Assembly: GCF_900113275.1 (NCBI RefSeq)
Contig: NZ_FOOU01000006.1
Span: forward strand, 1 to 64,000
Direction: 5' to 3'
Source: Neptunomonas qingdaonensis
Lineage (GTDB): Bacteria > Pseudomonadota > Gammaproteobacteria > Pseudomonadales > Balneatricaceae
DNA: 64,000 nt
Every line of letters begins with the position of its first letter. Within the stretch, counting starts at the first letter, position 1. Both the position numbers and the translations under genes were made by a program. Positions 52,920 to 62,175 of the stretch are shown here, piece by piece. The notes beneath the pieces were generated by a model, which saw only the letters and a list, made by a program, of their open reading frames with translations, did no database searches and was not told where the DNA came from.

Positions 52920-55477
52920 AACTCTTCATCCCAATTGGCACGCACAAACTGTTGGTGAACCTTAACCTGATCAAAGTATTTACTGCTTATCTGCGAGGAC
53001 GTTTCCTGCAGCAGATGCTCAAGACGCCCCAGCAGTTGATCAAGCCCGCCCCGGATGGCCTGATTATCATCGTGCATAACAAGCTCCTCTAAGGTGCTAA
53101 GCTGGATAACGGAAGACGCTTCGAGCAGATAACGATCTTCCTTCTCAAGTCCGGGTCCGTGAGCGGTAGAGCGTAATTCAGACAAATGCTGACGAAGCAG
53201 TTCTACCTGATAAAATACGGAGCGAGGATTGCTACTGTCATTTAATAAGAGTTCAAGGCCACGTTCCATATCGCTATCGTAATTGTCACGACGACGGAAA
53301 GTAATGAGGGTTTCAGAGCTGAGTAAGACCGCTTCAAGAACCCTTAATTGCTCATCTTCCGGTAACACTTGTACCAGCGCCGAACGCAACAGACGGACCG
53401 CTTGTATCGCCTTTTCTACGCGACGCCCCATATCCATAAAACGCCAGCCCAAACCACGAACCATGCTTTCTTGCCACAAACCTGCCAGTGCTAACAGGGT
53501 CGTCACTAACGGGTCCAGAGCTTCTTCCGGCGCTGCATTCAGGCCAGCTTGCAACTCACCGGTCAAAGCAGCCATCTCATCACGCAGATCATTAATAACA
53601 CGCTGAGTATCAGCTGATAATAAATCTCTCGCCTGGTCTGAACAGGTGATTAAGGCGTTAAGATTACTGCAGACACTACCGTTACGCTCTGTATCAAGAA
53701 TGACTGCCAGGAGTTCTGATTCAGGCTCGGCGAATAGCTCTGGATCAACACCGGTAAAACCAGGATAGGTGGTTGTTACCTGAGTCACTGTTCGTAACAA
53801 CAACTGCCTGGTTTGATCCGGCATATGATAGGTACTGTTAAACTGCACAAATACCGTTCTTAACAGGCGTAAAGCAGACTCAGCACGCTCAGCATAACGC
53901 CCCATCCAGAAAAGATTCTCAACTACACGACAAGGAAAAACTGCACGCGGCTGCTTGGTTGCCGGAGGCGTCCATGGTTGAGCTACACGCAAAGGTTTTG
54001 ACTGTTTCTCTGTTTCGGAAGCGAGAATCCAGGTGTCTTTACTAAAAGCGCCTTGTTGATTGCTCAGGCTGACACTGGTGGCGCTATTACCGACTCGCGT
54101 CAATCCGCCGGGCATTATACGGTACGCGGATTCACTCGCGACAGAGAAACTCCGCAGTACAGTAGGCCGTGGCACCAACTCATTACCACTCCATGTAGGT
54201 GTAGTTGATGGTCGGACATATTCCTGAGCGACAAAGCTTAACGGCGATGTTTTTAATTGATGCTGAAGGGCCAATTGCTGTTTTTCATCCAAGCGTGAAC
54301 CAAAAATACTTTGTGTTCCCGACTTATGAAAATGAGGCTTAATAACCAAGTTCTTTATGTTATCAAGCACGTAAGTCAAATCCTGGGGATCACCGCACCA
54401 GTATGTTTTAACGGATGCTAATTGTGGCTTTCGACCCAGAAAGTGCATACCAATGTCAGGCAAGTAGCGCAGTAGTACGGGGTTTTCCAGTATGCCGGAA
54501 CCCAATGGGTTGGCAATAATCACCTTCCCGGAACGAACCACTTCCAGCAACCCCGGGACACCCAGACTTGAGTCACTTCTCAGTTCAACGGGATCTGCAA
54601 AGACATCATCAATGCGGCGCAACACCACATCAACCCGCTCCATCTCACCCAAAGATTTCATCCAAAGGTAACCATTGCTTACCCGCAGATCACTACCTTG
54701 TACCAATGGGTATCCCAGATAATTTGCAAGATAAGCATGTTCAAAATAGGTTTCGCTATACGAACCGGGTGTGAGGATCACTACCCGAGGCTGGTCTGTT
54801 GTTATATGTCGAGCCAGATTATTTAATTTAATACGCAACGTCTGAAAAAAAAGTGACAGTCTGTGCACATGGCTATCGCGAAACAGTGAGGGCAATACAC
54901 GAGACATAACGGTGCGATTTTCTAATGCATAACCGGCGCCACTAGGTGCTTGCGTACGATCAGAGATGACTTGCATATTCCCGTCAGCATCGCGAACCAT
55001 ATCCGCAGCATGCAGAATAAGCTGGTGCTCACCAGGCAGGACAACCCCATGACACGCTCTTAAAAATCCGGGATGACTGAACACTAACTCAGGGGGAATG
55101 ACACCATGGCGAATGAGTTCACGTTCACCATAGAGGTCTTTTAAAATCAGATTAAACAGCTCTGAACGTTCAAGCAGGCCGTCTTCAATAACACTCCACT
55201 CTTCACTTCCCAATAAAACAGGAACGGGGTCTAACTGCCAAGTAGTCGAAAGTTGAGTAGAACTACTGTTATACGTAGCACCATCATCTCTTAAAATACG
55301 TTCGGCTTTAAGGTGACGTTCTTGAATTCCCTGAACACCCAGCGTTTTCAAACCATTAAGCAAGTGCTGCCAATGATCGTTCATTATTGACTGGTTGCCA
55401 TATACCTCATCATATCTATCGTCCGAGTGCGGATAATCAAAGGTTTCAAGCATTTTTACAGAGGGTGTTTCCATCAA
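52916..55477 (-). CDS. fused circularly permuted ATP-grasp and alpha-E protein, set 1
   Basis: 853 residues. The N-terminal 500 residues are circularly permuted type 2 ATP-grasp (DUF404/407): ALENRTVMSRVLPSLF, ILTPGSYSETYFEHAYLANYLG, VVLRRIDDVFADPVELR, and VIANPLGSGILENPVL. From about 505 (VENLFWMGRYAERAESALRLL) an alpha-E (DUF403) domain follows, ending ...VKVHQQFVRANW. Start is uncertain (TTG or ATG at 55474-55477, or Met further in) because a terminator-like stem lies immediately upstream. It probably makes a peptide bond on an unknown acceptor. Confidence 0.87.
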   Translation of the reverse strand: MMETPSVKMLETFDYPHSDDRYDEVYGNQSIMNDHWQHLLNGLKTLGVQGIQERHLKAERILRDDGATYNSSSTQLSTTWQLDPVPVLLGSEEWSVIEDGLLERSELFNLILKDLYGERELIRHGVIPPELVFSHPGFLRACHGVVLPGEHQLILHAADMVRDADGNMQVISDRTQAPSGAGYALENRTVMSRVLPSLFRDSHVHRLSLFFQTLRIKLNNLARHITTDQPRVVILTPGSYSETYFEHAYLANYLGYPLVQGSDLRVSNGYLWMKSLGEMERVDVVLRRIDDVFADPVELRSDSSLGVPGLLEVVRSGKVIIANPLGSGILENPVLLRYLPDIGMHFLGRKPQLASVKTYWCGDPQDLTYVLDNIKNLVIKPHFHKSGTQSIFGSRLDEKQQLALQHQLKTSPLSFVAQEYVRPSTTPTWSGNELVPRPTVLRSFSVASESAYRIMPGGLTRVGNSATSVSLSNQQGAFSKDTWILASETEKQSKPLRVAQPWTPPATKQPRAVFPCRVVENLFWMGRYAERAESALRLLRTVFVQFNSTYHMPDQTRQLLLRTVTQVTTTYPGFTGVDPELFAEPESELLAVILDTERNGSVCSNLNALITCSDQARDLLSADTQRVINDLRDEMAALTGELQAGLNAAPEEALDPLVTTLLALAGLWQESMVRGLGWRFMDMGRRVEKAIQAVRLLRSALVQVLPEDEQLRVLEAVLLSSETLITFRRRDNYDSDMERGLELLLNDSSNPRSVFYQVELLRQHLSELRSTAHGPGLEKEDRYLLEASSVIQLSTLEELVMHDDNQAIRGGLDQLLGRLEHLLQETSSQISSKYFDQVKVHQQFVRANWDEEL

Positions 55478-55480
55478 AAA

Positions 55481-55526
55481 AGGGCCCCAAGGCTAAAACT
55501 AAGTGCTGCATTATACATGGGGCCCT
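55481..55526 (-). terminator. terminator or attenuator directly before the fused ATP-grasp gene
   Basis: On the minus strand AGGGCCCC...GGGGCCCT (arms 55519-55526 and 55481-55488) is followed by TTTTTTG, then the start region of the 853-residue gene. An 8-bp G+C stem with a T-run is a canonical intrinsic terminator. Confidence 0.75.
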
Positions 55527-55551
55527 ACTTCCTTTTTACGCTATTCTAAGA

Positions 55552-58500
55552 TTATTTTTGAATATGCCTGCGTAAATCCAAGGTATGCGGGAATTCGTCA
55601 GAAGGAATTTCCATCGGCGGCTCCATCGCACGAGGAGGTTCCTCATTGACAAAAAACTCCCAGATGTCATTGAATTCAGGCTGTGGTTCATGGCTGATTG
55701 GCGTATGCCCAAAGTCCCAGAATCGATTAATACGTCGCGATTCCGCTTCAAATGCATTCACAGGAAGTGTTTCATAACTACGCCCACCCGGATGAACAAC
55801 ATGATAGGTACACCCGCCGATCGATTTACCGTTCCAGGTATCAAACAGATCAAACACTAACGGCGAATGCACACCAATCATAGGATGCAATGCTGTTGGC
55901 GGATGCCAGGCACGATAACGAACCCCGGCAACATACTCACCATGCCGACCGGTAGAGCGCAATGGTATACGACGACCATTACACGCCAACACATAACGCC
56001 CTGGTGTTAACCCGCCCACTTTAACCTGCAAGCGTTCCATAGATGAATCTACATAACGGGACGTACCGAAGCTGCTCACCTCTTCTCCAAGCACATGCCA
56101 GGGTTCAATTGCCCAACGTAATTCAATACTCGTATCATCAATCTGCGCGCGCCCATAATGCGGGAAGCGAAACTCCTCGAAAGGCGCCAACCAATCAAGC
56201 TGGAAAGGAAATCCGTGTTCTTGCAAGTCAGTTACAACTTCACGCAGATCTTCCCATACGTAATGAGGCAGCATGAAACGGTCATGCAACTCAGTGCCCC
56301 AACGTACCAGTGGTTTGTGATACGGATCTTTCCAGAAGCGTACAATTAAGCAGCGGATTAACAACGCTTGCACCAAAGACATGCGAGCATGCGGCGGCAT
56401 TTCAAAACCGCGGAACTCTAACAGACCCTGACGACCCGATGCAGAGCCCGGCGCAAACAGCTTATCGATACAGAATTCTGAACGATGCGTATTACCGGTA
56501 ATATCCACCAACAAATTTCGCATTAGCCGGTCGACCAACCATGGCTCACACACTTCGCCCTCTGGCATCTGTGAAAAAGCCACTTCCAATTCATACAACA
56601 TCTCATCACGGCCTTCATCTACGCGTGGCGACTGGCTTGTCGGGCCAATAAACATGCCTGAGAATAGGTAAGAAAGACCGGGGTGATGCTGCCAATAAGT
56701 AACGAAACTACGCAACAAATCTGGTCGACGCAGGAAGGGGCTATCCGTAGGAGTCACCGCACCCAACGTAATATGGTTACCACCGCCTGTTCCGGTATGG
56801 CGACCATCGATCATGAATTTCTCAGCGCATAAACGTGCCTGACGGGCTTCTTCGTAGATGATTTCAGTATTTTCGACCAAATCATTCCAGTTTGCCGCCG
56901 GATGGATATTAACTTCGATAACACCTGGATCGGGTGTAACCTTAAAGCAGTTCATACGACTGTCTTTAGGCGGCTCATATCCTTCAATCACCACCGGCAG
57001 ATTCATCTCTGCTGCGGTATCTTCAATCAACTCGATCAACGCTACATAGTGTTCCAGATATTCTGTAGGCGGCATAAACAAGTAAAGCCGGCCATCCCGG
57101 GGTTCAATACATAACGTGGTACGAACAACCTCAACATCAATAGTAGACTTGGATTCACTTTTATCCGGACGTGCCTGTTTAACGCTTTCACCAGCATCGG
57201 CTAATGCATCGACAGGTTCGAACGGATCACGTGGCTGCGGGTCATCACGCTCGTCGGCCGCCACACGTGGCAAAGAATCCAATGGTAAGCGAAAGCCCAT
57301 AGGCGAATCACCAGGAATCAGCGCTAACGTTTCACTGCGTAATGGCCACGGACTGGAAAGCCAGTGATTAGTCGAATAATTCCAACCAATAGGCAGGCAG
57401 TATCCTATCGGATCGCCCAAACCCTGAGTTAATACTTTAGCGAGTTTCTGCCGCTCAAGATCATCTTTAAGATCCACTTTACGCGGATCGACATTAGTCG
57501 GCAAAGACTGCTCTCGCCATAAATAGTAGAGAGTATCCTCGTAGGCGGGTACTAAATATTTAGAGCGCAATCCGGCACGTTTTGTCAGGCTACGGGCGAA
57601 TGTTTCTGCTTCTTTAACAGTCACGCCATAGTCTTTATCGATTCGCGCTAACAGATCATTATTGCGCCATAAAGGTTGACCATCAGTCCGCCAGAAACAA
57701 CCTAACGCCCAACGCGGTAATTCCTCACCGGGATACCATTTACCTTGTCCATAATGAAGAAAGCCATCGGGAGCAAACTTATCCCGCATACGCAGAAGCA
57801 GATCTTTGGAGAGACTCAGTTTATCGTCACCCAATGCACCCGTATTCCACTGATCTGAATCCATATCATCAATGGAAACAAAGGTAGGCTCGCCACCTTG
57901 TGTCAGACGTACATCTAAATCGTGCAGCTGTTTATCGACCGCTTTACCGACGGCATCAATGCATTTCCATTGCTCATCGCTATAAGGCTTGGTAACACGA
58001 GGGTCCTCGTGAATACGAATAACCTCATTACTGTAATCAAACGCTACTTCACATTTATCCATACCACCGCTAATGGGTGCAGCAGAACCCGGCGAAGGCG
58101 TACAGGCCAGTGGAATATGTCCTTCACTGGCAAATAAACCCGAGGTAGGATCCATACCAATCCAACCAGCACCGGGAATATAAACCTCACACCATGCATG
58201 CAGATCGGTGAAATCTTTCTCCGGACCAGACGGCCCATCAAGCGACTTAATGTCTGAAGTCAACTGCACCAGATAACCGGAAACAAAGCGCGCAGCCAGC
58301 CCTAAGTGACGGAAAATCTGCACCAACAGCCAGCCAGTATCGCGACACGAGCCTTTCATGATCGTCAGTGTTTCTTCACACGTCTGAACACCAGGCTCCA
58401 TACGGATGTTATAACCGATATCGCCCTGCAGTCGCTGGTTGATAGCCACCAGAAAATCGTTAATCGGCATCGGCTCTTGTGGAACAGTCTTTAGCCATTC

Positions 58501-58884
58501 CTTGATGAGCGGACCATCATCGGTAATCTCAAGGTAAGGGTGCAGCTCCTCTTTTAACGTTTTGTCATAGGTAAATGGAAATTTTTCAGCTGACTCTTCG
58601 ACAAAGAAATCAAACGGATTAATGACCGTCATGTCAGCAATAACTTCTACTTCAATACTCAGGTGTCTGGTTTTTTCCGGAAAAACGATACGTGCCAGAA
58701 AGTTACCAAACGGATCCTGCTGCCAGTTAATAAAGTGGTTTTCAGGGCTGATTTTTAATGTGTAGCCATGAATAGGCGTCCGGGAATGCGCAGCAGGGCG
58801 CAATCGAAGTACATGAGGCGATAACGAAACCAAGCGATCAAATTTGTATTCGGTTATATGATGTATAGCTGTGCGTATAGTCAT
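55552..58884 (-). CDS. transglutaminase-DUF2126 protein, set 2
   Basis: 1110 residues. N-terminal transglutaminase core: KGSCRDTGWLLVQIFRHLGLAARFVSGYL (Cys), DLHAWCEVYIPGAGWIGMDPTSG (His, Asp). The C-terminal 800 residues are DUF2126: GQGKWYPGEELPRWALGCFWRTDG, HTGTGGGNHITLGA, and FCIDKLFAPGSASGRQGLLEFRGFEMPP. The DUF2126 part resembles glutamine-synthetase-type amidoligases. It is in the middle of the five-gene cluster and overlaps the alpha-E gene by ATGA. Confidence 0.9.
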   Translation of the reverse strand: MTIRTAIHHITEYKFDRLVSLSPHVLRLRPAAHSRTPIHGYTLKISPENHFINWQQDPFGNFLARIVFPEKTRHLSIEVEVIADMTVINPFDFFVEESAEKFPFTYDKTLKEELHPYLEITDDGPLIKEWLKTVPQEPMPINDFLVAINQRLQGDIGYNIRMEPGVQTCEETLTIMKGSCRDTGWLLVQIFRHLGLAARFVSGYLVQLTSDIKSLDGPSGPEKDFTDLHAWCEVYIPGAGWIGMDPTSGLFASEGHIPLACTPSPGSAAPISGGMDKCEVAFDYSNEVIRIHEDPRVTKPYSDEQWKCIDAVGKAVDKQLHDLDVRLTQGGEPTFVSIDDMDSDQWNTGALGDDKLSLSKDLLLRMRDKFAPDGFLHYGQGKWYPGEELPRWALGCFWRTDGQPLWRNNDLLARIDKDYGVTVKEAETFARSLTKRAGLRSKYLVPAYEDTLYYLWREQSLPTNVDPRKVDLKDDLERQKLAKVLTQGLGDPIGYCLPIGWNYSTNHWLSSPWPLRSETLALIPGDSPMGFRLPLDSLPRVAADERDDPQPRDPFEPVDALADAGESVKQARPDKSESKSTIDVEVVRTTLCIEPRDGRLYLFMPPTEYLEHYVALIELIEDTAAEMNLPVVIEGYEPPKDSRMNCFKVTPDPGVIEVNIHPAANWNDLVENTEIIYEEARQARLCAEKFMIDGRHTGTGGGNHITLGAVTPTDSPFLRRPDLLRSFVTYWQHHPGLSYLFSGMFIGPTSQSPRVDEGRDEMLYELEVAFSQMPEGEVCEPWLVDRLMRNLLVDITGNTHRSEFCIDKLFAPGSASGRQGLLEFRGFEMPPHARMSLVQALLIRCLIVRFWKDPYHKPLVRWGTELHDRFMLPHYVWEDLREVVTDLQEHGFPFQLDWLAPFEEFRFPHYGRAQIDDTSIELRWAIEPWHVLGEEVSSFGTSRYVDSSMERLQVKVGGLTPGRYVLACNGRRIPLRSTGRHGEYVAGVRYRAWHPPTALHPMIGVHSPLVFDLFDTWNGKSIGGCTYHVVHPGGRSYETLPVNAFEAESRRINRFWDFGHTPISHEPQPEFNDIWEFFVNEEPPRAMEPPMEIPSDEFPHTLDLRRHIQK

Positions 58885-59825
58885 TCTGTGCCTCTTTTAA
58901 GCATGGCGAACCAAGTTTGATTAAAAACCTGATGCAAATTACCAAGATTAACCTGCTGTTGATTGAGGTATTCACGAAACTCGAACCCTAACCGCTTATC
59001 TGAATCCAGCTCAAATTCAACTTCGAGCATTGTATGTAGCGCTTTTTTAGCAGCCGCGTTATTAGGAAGATTTTTAATGCCATTAATCATACTGTCTATG
59101 CAAAATCGAAAACTACGCGGAAAGTCAGGATCTTCTAATAAAAACTCAGCCACATCTTTTTCATGAACCGCACTACGCATCGTCCGTCGATAACTTAATT
59201 CTGCAGAACTCGAACGCAACACATTGCCCCACACTACCTGGCTGATGTGCATATCCGTTTCGACTTCACCTTCAAGCTGAGCAGCGGCACCCGCATCCAA
59301 CAAACGGGTTGTCATATCCGCTCTTTCAAGATTGCGCCCTAAGCGCAGAAACTGCCAGGAAGCATCCCGACACATCGTTCCCGTCAAAAGGCCATTAATC
59401 TGCTGACAGCCTTTAATAATATTAGTCAGAAACTCATGACGGGCACTACGATTAATGCCCTGCTGTATATTTTTGGTGGCATAGATAGACAGCTCATTAA
59501 CCATTTCCCAACTTTCCTGCGGCAATACATCTCGCGTAGTTCGCACATTTTCACGAACCATTTTAAGTGCAGAGAGCATTGACGAAGGATTGGTATCATC
59601 AGCTAATAAAAATTTAACAACATTGCGCTCATCATGATTTTTATAACGGCTCTCAAATAACTTTTCTGCGCTATTCAGAGTCACCAGGTTATACCAGCTG
59701 ATATCGAACTCACCGGGAAGATCAAACAACAAACTGTCATACACACTGACCAGTCGTGCTGTGTTTTCTACACGCTCAAGATGACGAGCGATCCAATAAA
59801 GTCTCTCTGCAACTTTAGATAGCAT
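58881..59825 (-). CDS. alpha-E domain protein, set 2
   Basis: About 314 residues from MLSKVAERLYWIARHLERVENTARL. This start is preferred because it overlaps the preceding stop (ATGCTATCTAA), with upstream in-frame codons inside the neighbour. The DUF403 helical domain includes NVVKFLLADDTNPSSMLSAL and FLRLGRNLERADMTTRLLDAG. It partners the stand-alone ATP-grasp protein encoded just before it. Cytoplasmic; no catalytic residue is established for the family. Confidence 0.88.
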   Translation of the reverse strand: MLSKVAERLYWIARHLERVENTARLVSVYDSLLFDLPGEFDISWYNLVTLNSAEKLFESRYKNHDERNVVKFLLADDTNPSSMLSALKMVRENVRTTRDVLPQESWEMVNELSIYATKNIQQGINRSARHEFLTNIIKGCQQINGLLTGTMCRDASWQFLRLGRNLERADMTTRLLDAGAAAQLEGEVETDMHISQVVWGNVLRSSSAELSYRRTMRSAVHEKDVAEFLLEDPDFPRSFRFCIDSMINGIKNLPNNAAAKKALHTMLEVEFELDSDKRLGFEFREYLNQQQVNLGNLHQVFNQTWFAMLKRGTE

Positions 59826-61278
59826 CAGCAATACCTCCGTTAACAATCCAGGTATCTTTACTACCGCCGCCTTGCGATGAATTCACAACCAATGATCCTT
59901 TTTTCATGGCCACGCGAGTTAATCCACCCGTCGTGACATAGCTGTTTTTGCCTTGCAGTATAAATGGACGCAAATCAAGGTGCCGCGGTTCAACCACACC
60001 TTTACCGACCAGTGTAGGCGATGTCGATAAAGCAAGTGTCGGTTGCGCCACATAGTTACGCGGATCAGCCTTAATTAATTTAATAAAGTGGGCTTGTTCT
60101 TTTTTAGTAGAGTGAGGGCCTATCAGCATACCGTACCCGCCTGATTCATTGGCAGGTTTGACTACCAGTTCAGCGATATGATCAATCACATATTGACGAT
60201 GTTCAGGATCATCACATAAATAGGTTTTAACGTTTTTAATTAAAGGCTCTTCTTTCAGATAATAACGAATAATATCCGGCACATAGGCATATACCACCTT
60301 ATCATCAGCAACCCCTGCACCCGGCGCATTAGCCAAAGCTACGTTGCCAGCCCGCCATGCACGCATCAAACCAGGAACACCCAACACTGATTCTTTTTCA
60401 AAAACTTCCGGGTCAAGAAACATATCATCGATACGACGATAAATGACATCAACTCGCTCCAGCCCGGCGATGGTACGCATGTACACGCAATCATCATCAC
60501 CAACGACCAGATCACTTCCTTCCACCAACTCAGTACCCATTTGCTGAGCAAGATATGCATGCTCAAAATATGCAGAGTTAAAGATACCAGGAGTCATAAC
60601 GACAATTTCAGGGCGTTTGATACGGCGTGGAGAGATAGACACCAGCGTGTCAAATAATCTGGAGGGGTAATCACCAATGGGCATAATACCCTCTTTCTCG
60701 AATAGCTCGGGTAATACCCTTTTCGTGATCGACCTGTTTTCCAGCATGTAAGCAACGCCCGACGGCACGCGCAGGTTATCCTCAAGCACATAAAATTCGC
60801 CATCAGAATCACGTACCAGATCTGTTCCACAAATGTGCGCCCATACGCCATGTGCGGGTTTCATACCGATGCATTCGGGCCTGAAGTTTTTTGAATCACG
60901 AATAATATGCTCGGGAATAATGCCATCTTTTATAATCTGCTGTTTATCGTAAAGATCACCAATAAACATATTCAACGCTTTTAAGCGCTGCTTAAGGCCG
61001 GCGGCTGTTTTTTCCCACTGCTGCTTTGAAATAGTGCGAGGAATAATATCAAAAGGCCAAGCTCGGTCAATATTGCCCTCTTCGGTATACACGGTAAAAC
61101 TGACACCCATTTCATGGATGGTCGCTTCAGCCATCTGCCGCCGCGCCTCAAGCTCACCTTCGTCCAAAGAAGCCAGGTGTTCTACTAACCTCTCGGCCGA
61201 TACTCTTGCTTCGCCATTCTCTCCAATCAGCTCATCAAAAAAATTATTAGGATCGTACTGATTCCAATCAATGCTCAT
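59815..61278 (-). CDS. circularly permuted type 2 ATP-grasp protein, set 2
   Basis: 487 residues. YMLENRSITKRVLPELF, VVMTPGIFNSAYFEHAYLAQQMG, DVIYRRIDDMFLDPEVF and VALANAPGAGVADDKVVYAY. It ends in LVKPANESGGYGMLIGP and GGLTRVA-type strands. First gene of the minus-strand cluster, followed by alpha-E (11-nt overlap). The set alpha-E/ATP-grasp/transglutaminase-DUF2126 has been proposed to synthesise or attach a peptide; no product is known. The second copy of the ATP-grasp in the cluster is fused with its alpha-E partner. Confidence 0.9.
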   Translation of the reverse strand: MSIDWNQYDPNNFFDELIGENGEARVSAERLVEHLASLDEGELEARRQMAEATIHEMGVSFTVYTEEGNIDRAWPFDIIPRTISKQQWEKTAAGLKQRLKALNMFIGDLYDKQQIIKDGIIPEHIIRDSKNFRPECIGMKPAHGVWAHICGTDLVRDSDGEFYVLEDNLRVPSGVAYMLENRSITKRVLPELFEKEGIMPIGDYPSRLFDTLVSISPRRIKRPEIVVMTPGIFNSAYFEHAYLAQQMGTELVEGSDLVVGDDDCVYMRTIAGLERVDVIYRRIDDMFLDPEVFEKESVLGVPGLMRAWRAGNVALANAPGAGVADDKVVYAYVPDIIRYYLKEEPLIKNVKTYLCDDPEHRQYVIDHIAELVVKPANESGGYGMLIGPHSTKKEQAHFIKLIKADPRNYVAQPTLALSTSPTLVGKGVVEPRHLDLRPFILQGKNSYVTTGGLTRVAMKKGSLVVNSSQGGGSKDTWIVNGGIADAI

Positions 61279-61497
61279 ATTAGATGCGTCCTATATCAAA
61301 TACCAGTGGCAACCTATGGACTGTAAAATGCACTAAAAAAGCGCAGCGAAGTTCATAAATTACAATTAAGAGGGCAAAAACCATATATATAACACCCTTT
61401 GCGTAACATATAGCAATAAGCACACCAAAGAAACCAGTGAACAAATAATTCTATTTAAGTATTCTAAAAGATAACAATCGCGACTGAGAGAGGCAGC

Positions 61498-61968
61498 ATG
61501 ATTAAGTATATACCCGCATTTTTATTGCTTTTAGCCAGCACGTTAAGCCTGGCAAATGAGCCCGTCAGCAAAAGTTATTGGGGGTCAAAAGCCATTGGCG
61601 GACACGACACGGTTGAGTACCACTCACCTGTGGTCAGAACTCAGCATAAGGAGGTCGCCGGAGATAAACGCTTTGCCGTTGAGTGGAATAATGCATCCTG
61701 GCACTTTGCATCGCAGGCTTCTGCCGATAAATTTGCTGCGGATCCCAAACGTTTTCGTCCTGAATATAATGGCTTTTGCTCAAATGCTTTAAGCCTTGGC
61801 GAAGGGCTGATCACAACCGATGGAACCGTTTGGGAATTTTTTGGCGATAAGCTGCATCTGTTTTATGCCGAACAAGGCCGTCAGCGCTGGTTAAACGGGG
61901 ATTGGAAAACCTATAAACAGCAAGCGGACACAGCATGGGCAGCGAAACTCAATAATGCAGAATACTAG
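61498..61968 (+). CDS. second YHS domain protein with signal peptide
   Basis: 156 residues. Signal peptide ends ...LLASTLSLANE. YHS features: IGGHDTVEYHSPVVRTQHKEVAG, WHFASQASADKFAADPKRF, and RPEYNGFCSNALSLG. The layout matches the first YHS protein at 44618, including a C-terminal segment with repeated Trp. It is a single gene divergent from the ATP-grasp cluster. It is probably periplasmic. Confidence 0.82.
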   Translation: MIKYIPAFLLLLASTLSLANEPVSKSYWGSKAIGGHDTVEYHSPVVRTQHKEVAGDKRFAVEWNNASWHFASQASADKFAADPKRFRPEYNGFCSNALSLGEGLITTDGTVWEFFGDKLHLFYAEQGRQRWLNGDWKTYKQQADTAWAAKLNNAEY

Positions 61969-62175
61969 TCAATGATTCGTTAGACGCTCTTTTTTGGAAA
62001 TATAGCGGGTTTTAAAATAGATTTTTGTGACGTTATTCGATATCCATTAATCAAATACCAGAAAATAGTGCCTTTATATGAGCAGCATTCACGTTTAATT
62101 GAAATGAACTCAGTAAATTCATTCGTGATTTGCTTTATCATATGCACCTTTATTTCTCGTATTGGATAGTATTCG

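Noticed and set aside
61969-62175. Riboswitch before metH
   Set aside because: The 207-bp gap has no recognisable SAM or cobalamin aptamer core by eye.
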